Assembly (NCBI GenBank): GCA_018296165.2
Contig: JACKQL020000061.1
Span: 1-64,000 of the forward strand
Reading direction: 5' to 3'
Length of the DNA stretch: 64,000 bases
Source of the DNA: Termitomyces sp. T153
Taxonomy: Eukaryota > Basidiomycota > Agaricomycetes > Agaricales > Lyophyllaceae
Positions 14,151 through 26,536 of this stretch are shown here, one piece after another. Under the pieces are notes generated by a model. It was not told the origin of the DNA, did not search any database, and worked only from the letters and a program-made list of their open reading frames with translations. Every line of letters begins with the position of its first letter. The stretch's first letter is position 1. Both the position numbers and the translations under genes were made by a program.

Positions 14151-16505
14151 ACAACATCAAAGTCCACAACATGATACATGAAAAGAATCAGACAAAGCAA
14201 CAAAGTCCCAGAGCAATGACGGAATCTTACAAAAACTACTCTTCCCCCTCAGCCACCTTGTCATCCGACCTCCCACGTGACTTTTTGTCTGACCTTTGAT
14301 ACATGCTCCAAGAAGAAAGATTGCCTTCACAATTGTCATTGCCATTGCCATTGTGATTGTGATTACCCTCAACATCAGCATCAGAGTCCTCAATTACAAT
14401 GCATTGGTGCTTGCACTTGACTGGTTCTTCCAAATCAGTGGGATCCAGCTGTTATGCTTTCTTACACTTCAAATAGCATCAGGGCATTTCCTCTTGGTGC
14501 TCTTCCTCCTTTTCCTGCAGGTGTTGCTTCTGCTGATGGCATTTGCACTGAGCTTTCTTGAACTATTGAAGTGAGAGATGGTGTTACTGGGCTTGAGGGG
14601 TGGGGCTGCAGCTTTCCAATTGTGGTAGATTGTACCATCTTTACTCTAGAAGATATTACAAAGAAGTATTATGATATCACAATAGAAAAATTATTGCTTA
14701 CTCATTCTAATATTTCAAAGTCTCACATGCCAACTCACTATTGATTGGTTGAAATAGAGCAAGTACATATAGTAAAAATCAGGAAAGGAGAATTGACTGT
14801 CTGCCATGTTCCACTGTGATACAGCACTCAGAGCAAATCTTGTCTATACAAATCATATAAGATTAGAGCCTATTAAACACATCACTTACTTGAACAGCCA
14901 AATATGCAATGAGCTCAGGGGTGATCAATGTAAGGCAAAACCTATCTACAATTGGGTGCTTTGTTGCAAGCTTTTTGACTCATTTGATGCCAGATCCAGA
15001 TAGCATATGATGGCAGAGCTGAGCAAGTGTAAGCATAAAAAGATAATCATAAAGCTAGGTGCACACTGATGAGGAGTGCCCCTTGGCAAAGTCCCTTCAT
15101 GATTATATCATAGTCATTGGCCTCTATATCATCTGAAAAGCTGGCCTTCCTTGTTTGAAAGCATTGCATCTTGTCATACATGAACATTGGGAAATCATAT
15201 GCTGTTACTTCAACCTAGCAAGTGCCCAACATCAAGTGGAAACTGAAAAAGAGAGTCAGTAGAATAGTGAGATAAAAATCAAGCTTACAAGTCATTATTC
15301 CTGCTAGCTTAAAAGTCATTATTCCTGCTACTCTGTAGTGGGTTCTCATGGGCTCTATCCAAAAAAACATTCAAAGGTTGGTTCAGATAAGTGGCCATGT
15401 TTTATGGCCCAAATGGCCTGTTTGGTTTATTTGTTTATCTCTTCTCTACTGGTTTTGTGCTGCACTGCACTTGCAACACCACATCTCATTCAGACCATTC
15501 CTTTGCAGCATCCATTCCCTCTGGTCAGGGTCCTGCCTTCTTCTCCCTGTTTTCCTTATGATTCATTGTATATGTTACATTTTTTTTTATTTACATGTGA
15601 GCCCCCTTTTTTTACTTTTATTATTATATTCACAACTTATTTGGACAATTGGACATTAAACTGTTCCACTGTTCAAACTCCCTTGTCTTTCTACTGCAAT
15701 GTCCCTTTTACCTCTTCCTGCATGCTAAAGGTGACTTATCTAATCAGGTGCAACTGCAAAGGATTCCATTGTTTGAGAGGATTGGGAAAGGGCAGAATTG
15801 ACCATTGGGTTGATATTCAATGAACAATTATCACATTAGAGTAGAAGACATATCACAGTGATGTAATTACATACTATGTATCAAAGGAACCAAGGAGTAG
15901 TGGGCAGTGCAGCTGCAGAGGGCATTCTTGATGGATGAATATCCCTGCTACTTTAGTAGTGGGTTCTTGTGGTTCTATCAAAAAAAATGTCAAAGGTTGA
16001 TTCAGTTGAAAAGTCATATTTTCTGGACCATTGATCTGCCCAGCCCATTTTTTGCTAAGTGCTCATTCCCATCCCTTCCATTCCCTTTTCTAGTGTCATT
16101 TCCATATGGTGTTGTTTCCTTATTCATTGTTTGACCTTTTATGCAAGCTATGCCACCTTTCAGTTTGAGTTCTTCCCTTGCAGCAGCTATCAACATTAAT
16201 CCACTGTGATCATATGTCTCTGTTTGGTATCCACATGTGATTCTATGGGTCATTCCATATGCCCCCTTTTCTTTTGTATCTTGTCTCTAACTTACTGCAA
16301 TGTCCCTTTTCCCTCTACCTGTTCACTATCACCCTCTGTCCACTGATTTGATACTTTTTGATGTCACTTCTGTCTGTTTCTCTGATGGCAACCTAGTTCT
16401 GCTGATCAGCAATTCAATTTTTTGTATTCATGCTTCTATTTTCACCACACTTTTGTCAGTATTTAAGGCAATGTGGAGTGCATGTTAATCACATCAGAGT
16501 CAACA
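14151..16505. repeat. CpG-depleted decayed repeat DNA with a diverged direct repeat pair
   Basis: From about 14.28 kb CpG almost disappears and TpG/CpA are abundant, marking old, mutated transposon sequence. A direct repeat is visible: about 15,325-15,740 (CTGCTACTCTGTAGTGGGTT, CAAAGGTTGGTTCAG, CTGCAATGTCCCTTTTACCT) and about 15,946-16,330 (CTGCTACTTTAGTAGTGGGT, CAAAGGTTGATTCAG, CTGCAATGTCCCTTTTCCCT). A short piece near 15,905-15,935 (GCAGCTGCAGAGGGCATTC) recurs near 39,790-39,815. No transposase or reverse transcriptase is readable. A minus-strand frame at 14,236-14,433 is acidic then basic and unrecognised. Confidence 0.55.
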
Positions 16506-16510
16506 GCTCC

Positions 16511-16727
16511 TGTAATGGAGTGCCTATTACTTGCCTTTACCATTGTGCAATACAGTAATAATATTTAATTATAAGGGTAGCATCACATGACACTATCCTT
16601 GAAAGTACTATACAATTACATATGTAAGGCAGCACCTTACTTCATACTTTGTAGACAGAACTATTGACTGGTTTTGACTCATGAGGTGTGAACTGTAAGC
16701 TGCACAACCTGTAATGGACATGTTACA
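16511..16727 (+). repeat. Left LTR of outer element
   Basis: Runs from TGTAATGGAGTGCC to GGACATGTTACA and matches 37,504-37,721 at roughly nine positions in ten over its whole length, mostly with transition differences. It is preceded by GCTCC, which is repeated after the right copy. Confidence 0.85.
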
Positions 16728-16848
16728 TTTTTTTAAGTCAAACAAGTGATGATTCATTTGCAAGGAAAGAACTCAAACTTCTCAAAGAGAAGTTCACTGC
16801 TACTAGTTATGATCAGCATGTTAAAATTTTTGATGTGCACCTTCTGCA

Positions 16849-19568
16849 ATGGGCTCTGTAGTGACCATGGAAGGTCAGATGCTTGGGCCTAGGTCCAAGA
16901 CAGAGTTTGATGGAGCATTGAAGAGTGCTCCACTGGGGACATTGGAAGTTGCCATGTCACACCATGATGGGGGCAGGGAGTGCTGTGATGCCAGCTGGAC
17001 TTCCAGCAGTTACTCTAGTACAACCACCTGCAAGAGGTTGAGAGGGTGTCACAGTGGAGGGCTCTCAAGGGCCCCCTACTCAGCTATACCCAATGGCAGA
17101 GCCAGCAGGTGCTGTGGCATTGGCAGACAAAAGGAAAACCCCTTTGTATGTGCCCACAGTGCTGAGGCTGGAAGGAATCTGATCCTTCCCAGTGGCTGTG
17201 GGAGGTCAGATTGACTCCTCACTGGTGAAAACACCATTGAGGAGTGAAGAAGACTTCTCCCATAGGGCTTGTGGTCCTGTGCAATTGCAAGCTGGGCCTG
17301 TGCTGGATATGCAATTAGCAGCTCCAGCAGTGTTCATTGAAACATGGACAGTGAGGCCCATCCACATGACATCCTTCATAGAAGGGTGATGGTGTTCTGG
17401 CAGAACCATGTTGAGGTTCCTAAGACCTTAACTCAGCAATGTTTAGTTGCCAGAGTAGCTAAACACATTACTATTCAGAGATTGTTAGGAGATTGCATTG
17501 TCCCAACAGATCCTGTGAAATACATGGATATCTACATGTTGTTCTTAGCACAGGAGGTAACAGATTACCTCCAGCACAAGAAGCTGCAGGGATTGCAGGC
17601 ATCATCTGCAATGCCATCACTGTATCTTGGTGGGAAATATGTGCCCCCACTATCCCCAGTCAACAAAGCATTGACTCTGTTGCAAGCACTGCAGCAGCCT
17701 TGTGAAATGCCATGTGATTACATGGCTAGACAAGCTGCTGTGGACCATCAACAATGGGACACATTGGGCACAATTGTAGCACCAGACTTAGCATCTACTG
17801 ATGTGGGGTTGGTGATTACAGTAGAGCAACTAGTGATGCGGCATAGACCTGGTGGGTCTACATGGAGAGCACTGACTTGGGAAGATCAGATCACTCTGCA
17901 GCAATTTTGCAATGAGGACATGGAGGACTTTAGACAGTCCTCCATGGACAATCAAGGAGTAGTGTTCCAGGGGAATACTGCCTATGATGGATGGCCAGAA
18001 GGGTATGTTCCACCAGAATGAACCAGGCCAATTAAGAAGGAGGAGCAAGACTCTTGCTCCCCTTTTGGAGATGAAAATGCTGGGTTTGGTCAGAGCCCTG
18101 CAGACTCCCAGAGGCATGCAGGTCAAGGAGCTAATGCTCCTTCAAACTGGTCTGGAGAAAGACTTGCTGGTGGAGGAGAACCTAGACAGAGATCACCAGA
18201 TAGTGATCCTGTGTCATCTCCTCTCTCCACACCATGCCATAGACCCCAAGGTTCAGGAGGAGGAGGCAGAGGTGCAGGAAGAGGACCACCTTTTTTTGGT
18301 TGTGGACCACTGCCACTCCCAGGAGGAGGTCTGCCTGACCCAGGAGGACCAGATGATGACCCTTTGGGAGAAGACAATGGTGTGGATTGCAGAGTTGTGA
18401 GAAGGAGGACTACAGTCCTCCCAGAGAGACAGCCATAGCATTTTTTGATGCTGCCACATCATTGTGGATGCTTTGCTACTCCAGGAGTGGAAGAAGCCCA
18501 CAAATATCACTGCCAGATGATGTATGATTGACTGAGGGCAGTGATGGAACAGCTGCTTGCAGTATGTCTGGCAATACCAGAACAACTCAAGCCAAGGCAG
18601 AATAATCTCTTGAAAACAATTACTCCCTATGCAGAGTCTGCCAAGTTCAGTGAACTTGAGGACTGGCTGATGAGCATCTGCATATTTTATGCTGTAGCTC
18701 AATAAGGTGAAGATGGGCATGATTGTGAGAAAGTCCTAATTTTAATGGACTTCCTAGCTGCAAAGATGCTGAAGTAGTACCTATGACATATAATACATGT
18801 CAATAGGGCCCAGTCTCACTGGAGGTTTGAGGACATAATCCTTGAACTGTATGATTGTTTTGTACAACCTTTGACAATGCAAGATGCACATGATGTATTC
18901 TGCAATGCAGTGTATGCAGTCAAAGAAGGGGTGCAAGGCTTCTATGATGCCTTGCTCAACCATGCTCAAAACATGGCTGTCTTCTCTGATGAATTAACTA
19001 TTTGTGAGCAGTTCCTGGAGGGGATACCCTCTGACATGCTTGTGGCATTGATATGCAATGGTGGACTGGCTCCTGAAGTGAATACAGGCAAGGAGTTTGT
19101 CTCAGAGGCCAAGGCCTACAAGAACAGCATTAAAACTGCTGCACACTATTTAGAGCACAGCAAGAAAGGTCAGTCAGGATGGCAGCTGTTGCTAGCAGCA
19201 GCACAGTCTCCAGTGAGTGGGACTACACTAGCTAATTGGACAGAGATGACTGGACAACATACTAGTCATAGCTGTCAGGGTTGGCAAAGAGGCCAGCTAT
19301 ATGCATGGCCTCAAGACTTATGCAACCTAGAGGCAATGGGAGCTCAGGGTCCTCTCAGCCTGTGGCTGCAGTGCAGGTGGCAGGAAAATATCTTGTTCTA
19401 GGGAAGAATGTGGTGGCCATTGCATCAGGCCAACCCAGCAAGGATGCCAGGCAGTCTGCAAACTGTTACAAGTGCAAGAAGGCTGGCATTTTGCACTGGA
19501 ATGCAGGGAGCTGGCCAAGCCAGCTCTCTGAGTGTTTGTGTGAGCAGCTCATACAGCTGCACCTTTAG
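16849..19568 (+). pseudogene. Gag of outer Ty3 element (disrupted)
   Basis: Decayed Gag region in several frames. An open stretch 17,344-18,021 encodes a hydrophilic N-terminal part ending in WPEGYVPPE. A glycine/proline-rich linker follows (about 18,240-18,360). The Gag core is readable from about 18,600 (FSELEDWLMSICIFY), through RAQSHWRFEDIILELYDCFV with several TAG/TGA stops, to 18,871-19,201 (QDAHDVFCNAVYAVKEGVQG, FLEGIPSDM, EVNTGKEFVSEAKAY). A degraded CCHC knuckle (CYKCKKAGILHWNAGSW, last cysteine lost) lies at about 19,463-19,513. These blocks match the retrotransposon Gag pattern of Agaricomycete Ty3 elements. Confidence 0.75.
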
Positions 19569-22500
19569 ACATGGGTGAGGCCAATGATGAGCAGGAGGAA
19601 GAGCCTGCTGAGGCCAACATCAAGGATGCATTTGAGTCCAAGGGGACTCAGGAGCATGGTAAAGAGTACATGGAATTAGAAATGTATAACAATGAGTACT
19701 ATACTTGTGGTAGTAATAGTGAGGGACTGTTTGCCCTCACAGAGGTCCCTACCAGTGAGCATAGGGAGAAGGAACCTAGCAACAAGGTTTGCATGCAAAA
19801 GGTGCAGCTTGCAGCATCCAAGGACACTATTGACCACTCAGTGCTGCCAGCACAAGACAAAAAATGTCTCATTATTTGGGTAGAGGTGAACAGCCACCAG
19901 GCATGGATGCTGTGGGATTCAGAGAGTATGACCTCTGAAATTACTCCATTGTTTGCTTATGTGGCTGGAATATGGGTGGCACTGTTGGCCACCCCCATCA
20001 CCCTGCAGCTAGGAACAATTGGAAGTTGTTTCATAGTGAATTATTGTGCCAGGGTTATCATGAAGGCTCCAGGCAAGAATCACAATGTCTATGTAGACAT
20101 TGCAAACTTTGATTGCTACAATATAATCATAGCGACACCATTCATGAGGACTCATAAGGTCTTCCTAGATTTTGTGAATGACCAAGTGGTCATTGATGGA
20201 AGGGCAACTCTAGGTCATAAATTGGAGCTGGAAGATGCTGATTGCTATGCATGATGCTTCCACACTGCGGAGAAGTGGCATAACAAGTGGCCTTGACTCT
20301 CTGGTAGACTCAAGGGGCCCACTGTAGAGGAGGTAGTGGATGAGGATAAAATGCAGATAACTGAGAGCCTACTCAATGGCCACTCACTGCTGCTGATCTC
20401 AGAGGAAGAGTATCAAAGAAGTACTCTTCAAGAGGGGGGAAGAGTATGCCAGAAGGTTTGAATTGACCCTTTGAAGGTGAGAGAAAAGAAGATTTGGGAT
20501 AGACCAATTCCAAAGCCTACCCTTGAATGGGCATACAATCCATGCATACTGCAAGAGTGGAATCAGGTCATAGCTGACCTGACATGGCAGGAAGGGGTAA
20601 GAAGACTGACCCCTGATGTTGAAATATACTGAATGGCTATGGAGAATAAAATATCTGAGCCTGGCAAGTTCAAATACTTGTGGGTAGAAGCTAGAGGCCA
20701 GACAACCTATGGTCCTGCTTGGCTAAACATACCAGACAAATCAGAGATTTGTCTGATGGCCTTGCATGATAGTATGCAAAGCCTGTACCACCAGCAAAAT
20801 TGGCCAAGGAAGAATGTTGCTCTTTGCTGAGAGTAGATGAAGAGAAGGCATGACCTTCCACACTAACAGAAGGCAACATTCTGTGCCTTCAATAGCAATG
20901 ATACAATGAGTTCTATGATATAGTCAATGGAACAAAGGAGGAACTTCCTCCATGGCAAGAAGTAAATCATGAGATAAATCTCATTGATGAGACCAAACAG
21001 TACTCATACTTCATGCCAAGGTGCCCCAAGTCACTTCAGCAGCAATTGTGGGATAAAATCAACTGCTATGTGCATGCTAAGTAGTGGGAACCATGTGTGG
21101 CCAATCAGGCTGCACCACTATTATGCATCCCTAAGAAGGATGAATTCCTGTAGATGGTGCTAGATGTGTGTCAATGCAATGACAATACTGTGAAGAATGT
21201 AACACCCTTACCAGACCAAAAAATCATTAGGAAGGATGTTGCTTGTGCACCAGTGAGGTCAAAAATTGACCTCACCAATGCATATGAGCAAGTGAGGATA
21301 CATACATTGGACATACCAAAAACTGTGTTTATGACCATTACTAGGATGTATCACAGTAATATCATGCAGATCGGTGACTGTAATGCACCAGCCACATTCC
21401 AACACCTTTCCAACACCTGATGATGTCTATATTTAGGAATGTCATTGGCAAGTGGATGCATGTGTACTTAGATGACATATTTGTCTTTTCAGATTCAATT
21501 GAGGAACACAAGCAGCATTTCAGAGTAGTCTTTGAAAGACTATGCAAGAACAAGCTCTACTTCAAATGGAAGAAGTGTGAGCTGTATGCTGAGCACATGG
21601 AGTGTCTCAGCCATGTAATTGACTTGCAGGGTATACACTCTGAATGGAGAAGTTGAATCAGATCCAGGAGTGGTGCACTCCTAGAACCTACAACAATATC
21701 CAATGTTTTGTTGGATCAGTGAACTACATCAGGAATTTCCTGCCTGATGTCTCTGCATACACTGGGCCATTAATGGCCATGATGCAGAATGGGTCACCAT
21801 TTCATTGGCAACCTATTCATCAGAGGTGCTTTGACATGATCAAAAGGATCTGTGCAAAAACTCCTATGATATGGCTAATTAATTCTTGACACAAGGATCC
21901 CATTTGGCTGATCTATGATGCCTCAAAGACAGGTGTTGGAGTGATGTATGAACAAGGTCCAAGCTGGCAGAAATGTTAGCCAGCTGGATTCATGTCAAAA
22001 AAGTTCACTAATGCACAGCAAAATTATGCTGTGCATGAACTCAAAACTCTGGTGATCCTAGAAGCCCTCCTCAAGTGGGAGAACAAGCTTCTAGGGTACA
22101 AGATCTGTGTGATAACAGATCATAAAGCACTTGAGTTCTTCAAAACTCAACAGAATTTGTCACTGCATCACTGACAGTGGACAGATTATATGTTGAGATT
22201 TAATTTTGACATCATGTATGTAAAAAGAGAGCTCAATAAGGTAGCAGACTGTTTATCCTGCTACTTTGAGATCAACTCTCCTTGAGACATACACCATGTC
22301 TATAACTATGTCCATGCAGATGCATGTATTGACCCAGAAGAGGATGATTTGCCCCCTACACAAGTGCAAGAGATGCAAGTGCAGTTGAATCAGATATGCA
22401 CTCTCTGCAACAGACCTAGCCATAGCAGTCAGCAAGTGCATAATCATTACAAAATTTGTGATGAGAAAGCACAATTACTTGCTACCAGTAATGATGGCAA

Positions 22501-24002
22501 GGAAAATTCAGCCCATGCTCAGCATGGGTTTGATACTGAAGGGGACAAGATTGATACGCCTCTTGGAGAAGCCATCCTAGGGATGGCCCAGTCTCTGCAG
22601 CCCCAAGAGAGAAAGGACAGGGAATTTCTCTGCCAAATCCAATTGTTATATAGCAGAGACAAGCTCTTTGCTGAAATCCTGACCCAACCAAAAGACTATA
22701 AGTCCTTCTGTCTACAGGATAAGCTCATTTAGACTACCAATCTCTTGGGCCACAAGGTGCTTTGTATACCTCATAACCAAGAGCTGGTAACCAGTGTGCT
22801 TGAGCAAGCACACAATGTGATGGGACACTTTGGTGCTCAACAAATGACAGAATACATTCACCATTGGTATTAGTGGCTGACCATGGTTGCAGATGCTTGT
22901 GCATTTTGTATGACATGTCAGCTGTGTCAGCAGGGAACAGGGAGCAATCAGCTCCCTCCAGAGGAGTTACACTCCCTGCCCATGCCAGTAAAACCTTGGG
23001 ACTTGATAGGGATGGACTTTATAGGTCCATTCCCTGAGTCTAAGGAGTATAACTACCTTTGGGTAGTTATATGCCAGATGACAAGCATGGTATACCTTAT
23101 TCTAGTGCACACTACCATGATGGCATCACAGCTGTCCTGGATTTACATGTGTGAGATTGTGAGGCTACATGGCCTCCTGAGCTCAATTTTCAGCAATTGA
23201 GACTCAAGGTTCATGTCCAAATGATGGTGTGAACTACATACATTGTTAGGAGCAAGGCTCCTAATGTCTATGTCATTTCATCCACAGATAGATGGTCAGA
23301 CTGAATATGCCAATAGGAACATTGGTCAAATTCTTTGTACTGTGGTACAACCAGACCAGAAAGACTGGTTAAGTCATATAGACTTACAGAGTTCACAATA
23401 AATGCCAGTATATCTGAGACAACACAATTTGCACTGTTTGAGCTGAACAGTGAGTACATGCCATCTATAATATGGGAGATTAGGTTGGACACCATGATTC
23501 CAAGAGGAATTCAGCAGTTTGCCTGTCAAGCTCTGAAGAACTTGGCAGCAGTGCATGATGCAATTATTGAGGCATGTGTCTAAAAGACATGTGTGGCCAA
23601 CTCACATTGTAGGCCTGATCCTGATCCTGAGAAAGGTGTATTAGTGTACCTTTCCAGGAAGATCCTCAACCTGCCTAAAGGCAGAGCAAGAAAGCTCTGC
23701 CCAAAGTGGGTTGGGCCATATAGAATTCTAGAGGCCTATAATGAGATCTCCAACTATGTATTAGAGTTGCCTATAGCACTCCAGGAGCAAAGGTTATACT
23801 CTAAGTTCCATGTGTTGTTGTTATGCCCTTATAAGGCCAGCAACAATGCTCTGTTTCCTAACAGGGCAATGCCAGGGCCTTAGAACTTTGGTGCCCCCAA
23901 CAACCAAGAATGGTTTATCAATGATCTAGTGGGTCATCATTGAGATGGAAGGAACCTCAAGTTCAAGGTTTGTTGGAGCCTTGGAGATACCACTTGGGAG
24001 TT

Positions 24003-24227
24003 TGTAGCGCAAATTTTGGCGCTCGTGTCAATCCGACGTGAGCGCACTTTATTACTCACTACTAATTACTCTAGCTATTTGCTTATTTCTTTAGATTTAA
24101 ATTTGATTATCTTAGTATATAAATACTTAATCTGTAGATAGTGAAGATTTGACAAGTTTTATATTACTTTGGAGTCCCCCTCAGAAGAAAGTGTAATGAC
24201 ATTGGAATAACATCCATTGGCATTACA
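24003..24227 (+). repeat. Left LTR of inner element
   Basis: Starts TGTAGCGCAAATTTTGG and ends GGCATTACA. It differs from the right LTR at about nine sites plus a 3-bp indel; most substitutions are C/T or G/A at CpG (for example GGCGCTC versus GGTGCTC). A TATA-like TATATAAATAC lies at about 24,115-24,125. Confidence 0.92.
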
Positions 24228-24379
24228 TATTTTTAACAACAAAGACTAGTTCTATCTACAACACACCAAACCGCTTTTGTTGCCAGGGCTGTCTTGGAGT
24301 GCACCCAAGATCATCCTCACCATTGAAGGCAATCAAACCCAAAACCTGAAAACCCCCATTGTTATTTGTTGCGCGCGCA

Positions 24380-26536
24380 ATGGCAACTAGAACCAAAACT
24401 CAGACTGCTAGAGTCACCCGTAGCAATGCCCAACAGGCAGTGCTAGGCCCAGAGGGTCCGGGTGGCAGCAGGGGCCCAGAGGGTCGAGATCGCGATGGCC
24501 CAGAGAGTCTAGCTGAATTGGGAGGGGTTGTCAATCAGAACAACGACCCTGAACGATGTAGAGTACGCACCGATGTGGGTTATAGTACACCCCCTGGTTG
24601 TAATACAAATGATTTGCCCAACGTGGGCTCGTATCAAAACCGGAACATGAGTGGAGACGCTGATGGAACGTCGAGCAAATCCAACGATGTCACATCTGTG
24701 ACTAAGTATGGGTTGAGTCCAGCTAAGTGGAACAACGCGTACAAAACTCCTACCCAAGGTGGTAGGGTGAGATCTGCTAGCCTCGGGGCTTCACCCCGAT
24801 ATGGAGCTGGCAATGAGGACAGGGAACAACTGATTGCTGAGGCCAGGAGGGCGGTTGAGGTATCCCATGCTAATACAGCTCGAGTCAAATGCGGACTTGA
24901 GATTCTGGAAGGCCAAGCATCAGCTGCTAAGAAAACTGATGACACCAGCCAGAAAGAAATGAGGGATAAGGGCAAAGGGCCCGATCTCAGAGAATGGGGA
25001 GCAACCCAACTCTCCAATGGGGAAATGGACCCTGATGAACAACAAGTTAGGTTCGAACTTGCTAAGGCAGAGGAAAACGTTCACGAACCAAACCGTAATA
25101 AAAAGGCCAAGGCGCCTATGAACCCAAACAGCTCGGAAAGTGAAGGAGCGAGTGATTCTGACCCTGATACAAAGGGGATGAGCAAATGTCAGCTGAAGAA
25201 AGAGATAAAAGCATTGAAACATTTGGCAAAGATGAAAAATGACACTCACCGTGTCAAGAGAGAGAGATGATTGGCAACCCCGATGTCAAACGATATGAAA
25301 GAACTGATCACCAAATCTACTGAGGGTCGGTCTAAGCCAGGGAAGAAGTTAGTGAGAACTAGTGAACAGTTCAAGGAACACACATACCTCGGGAAAGCTT
25401 TCAGGGATATCAGTGAGGAACCTGACCCTGATGACAGCGATGATGACGAATCCAAATTGAGTAGCGATGATGACGATGAGTCCAGCGCTAACGATGACCC
25501 TGGCACAAGTGATGAGGAATCAGGCATGGAGCTCATGCCTAAGAAGAAAACAGAGAGTAAGAAAAAGGGTACAAAGATGAGGAAAACAAAAACTCACGAC
25601 GGTTATGAGAGTGAGAGGGGAACCTGAGTAAAACCCACAGCACCAGAGAAATATGATGGCACTCCAGACACCGTAAGGTTCTATCAATTCGTTAATCAGA
25701 GTGTGAGGTATTTGGAAAGAGGTAGAGTACCTCAATGGGATCACATTGCAGAAATAGCAAACTACCTGAAGGGAAAGGCTTATAAGTTCTTCTTGACAAA
25801 TGTGTCAATGGAGATGGAACGATGGACGGTACCCAAATTCTTCAAAGGATTGTTCAATGCTTGTTTTCCGCCTACATTCCACATGAAGCAGATGGACAAA
25901 TTAGACAGCCTAACGTAGGGATCGATGACCGTTAATGAATACGCATCAGAACTAAAGGTTCTCTACAAAATAGTGGGGTATACACATAAGCAAGAGAAAG
26001 TAAGGAAATTGTGGCGAGGGCTTGTACCTTGCTTGAGGACTCGCTTATTTGAGATAGGATACGATCCTGAAAGATCTAAGTGGGCTGAGCTTGTCGATGC
26101 CGCTGAAACTCTAGAGATAGCTCAAATGATGGGCCGCGACGAAGACCGGCCTGGAAGGAAAAACTCTGGAAGGGATGGTAAGAGGGCTGACAGAGAAGAT
26201 AAAAGGGAAGGCAGAAGTACTTCTGTGAATAGCGCCTTGATACAAAAATCAAAGTCCAAAGGCAACAGAAACAAGTGAAAGGATGATGCTGGGAAGGAGA
26301 AGAAGAAAAAGCTCAGCAAAGAGGAAGAGGAGAGGTACATGAAGGAAGGGAGATGTTTCAAATGTGGCAAAGTGGGGCACATCTCATGTCATCACCCAGA
26401 CAGTTCACACGTTAGTGGCTCTGGTGAAGGCCAAGGCCCACTGGGGTTAAGAAGCAATGCAACTACTATTAGTAATGAGGAGGTAAACAGGCTTCAAGAA
26501 ACTAACAAGATATCTACATCGGGTATACGACTATGA
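24380..26536 (+). pseudogene. Gag of inner Ty3 element (nonsense-interrupted)
   Basis: The ATG at 24,380 follows the leader. The frame reads MATRTKTQTARVTRSNAQQA, a long charged and acidic region (about 24,900-25,600, rich in Asp/Ser), then the Gag core KYDGTPDTVRFYQFVNQSVR and MTVNEYASELKVLYKIVGY. A basic tail and a degraded zinc knuckle CFKCGKVGHISCHHP (26,353-26,397) close it. It is broken by stops at 25,268 (TGA), 25,625 (TGA), 25,916 (TAG), 26,276 (TGA) and 26,534 (TGA). The reading frame never shifts. Confidence 0.8.

Noticed and set aside
16014..16253. Small minus-strand protein in the CpG-depleted block
   Set aside because: Lies within the diverged direct repeat; no start context or homologous pattern.
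16511..16727. The 217-bp repeat as an independent MITE-like insertion
   Set aside because: Neither copy has its own target duplication; the GCTCC duplication spans the pair and a polypurine tract precedes the right copy, so they are LTRs.
25246..25536. Serine-rich minus-strand frame
   Set aside because: Antisense of the acidic Asp/Ser-rich part of the inner gag.
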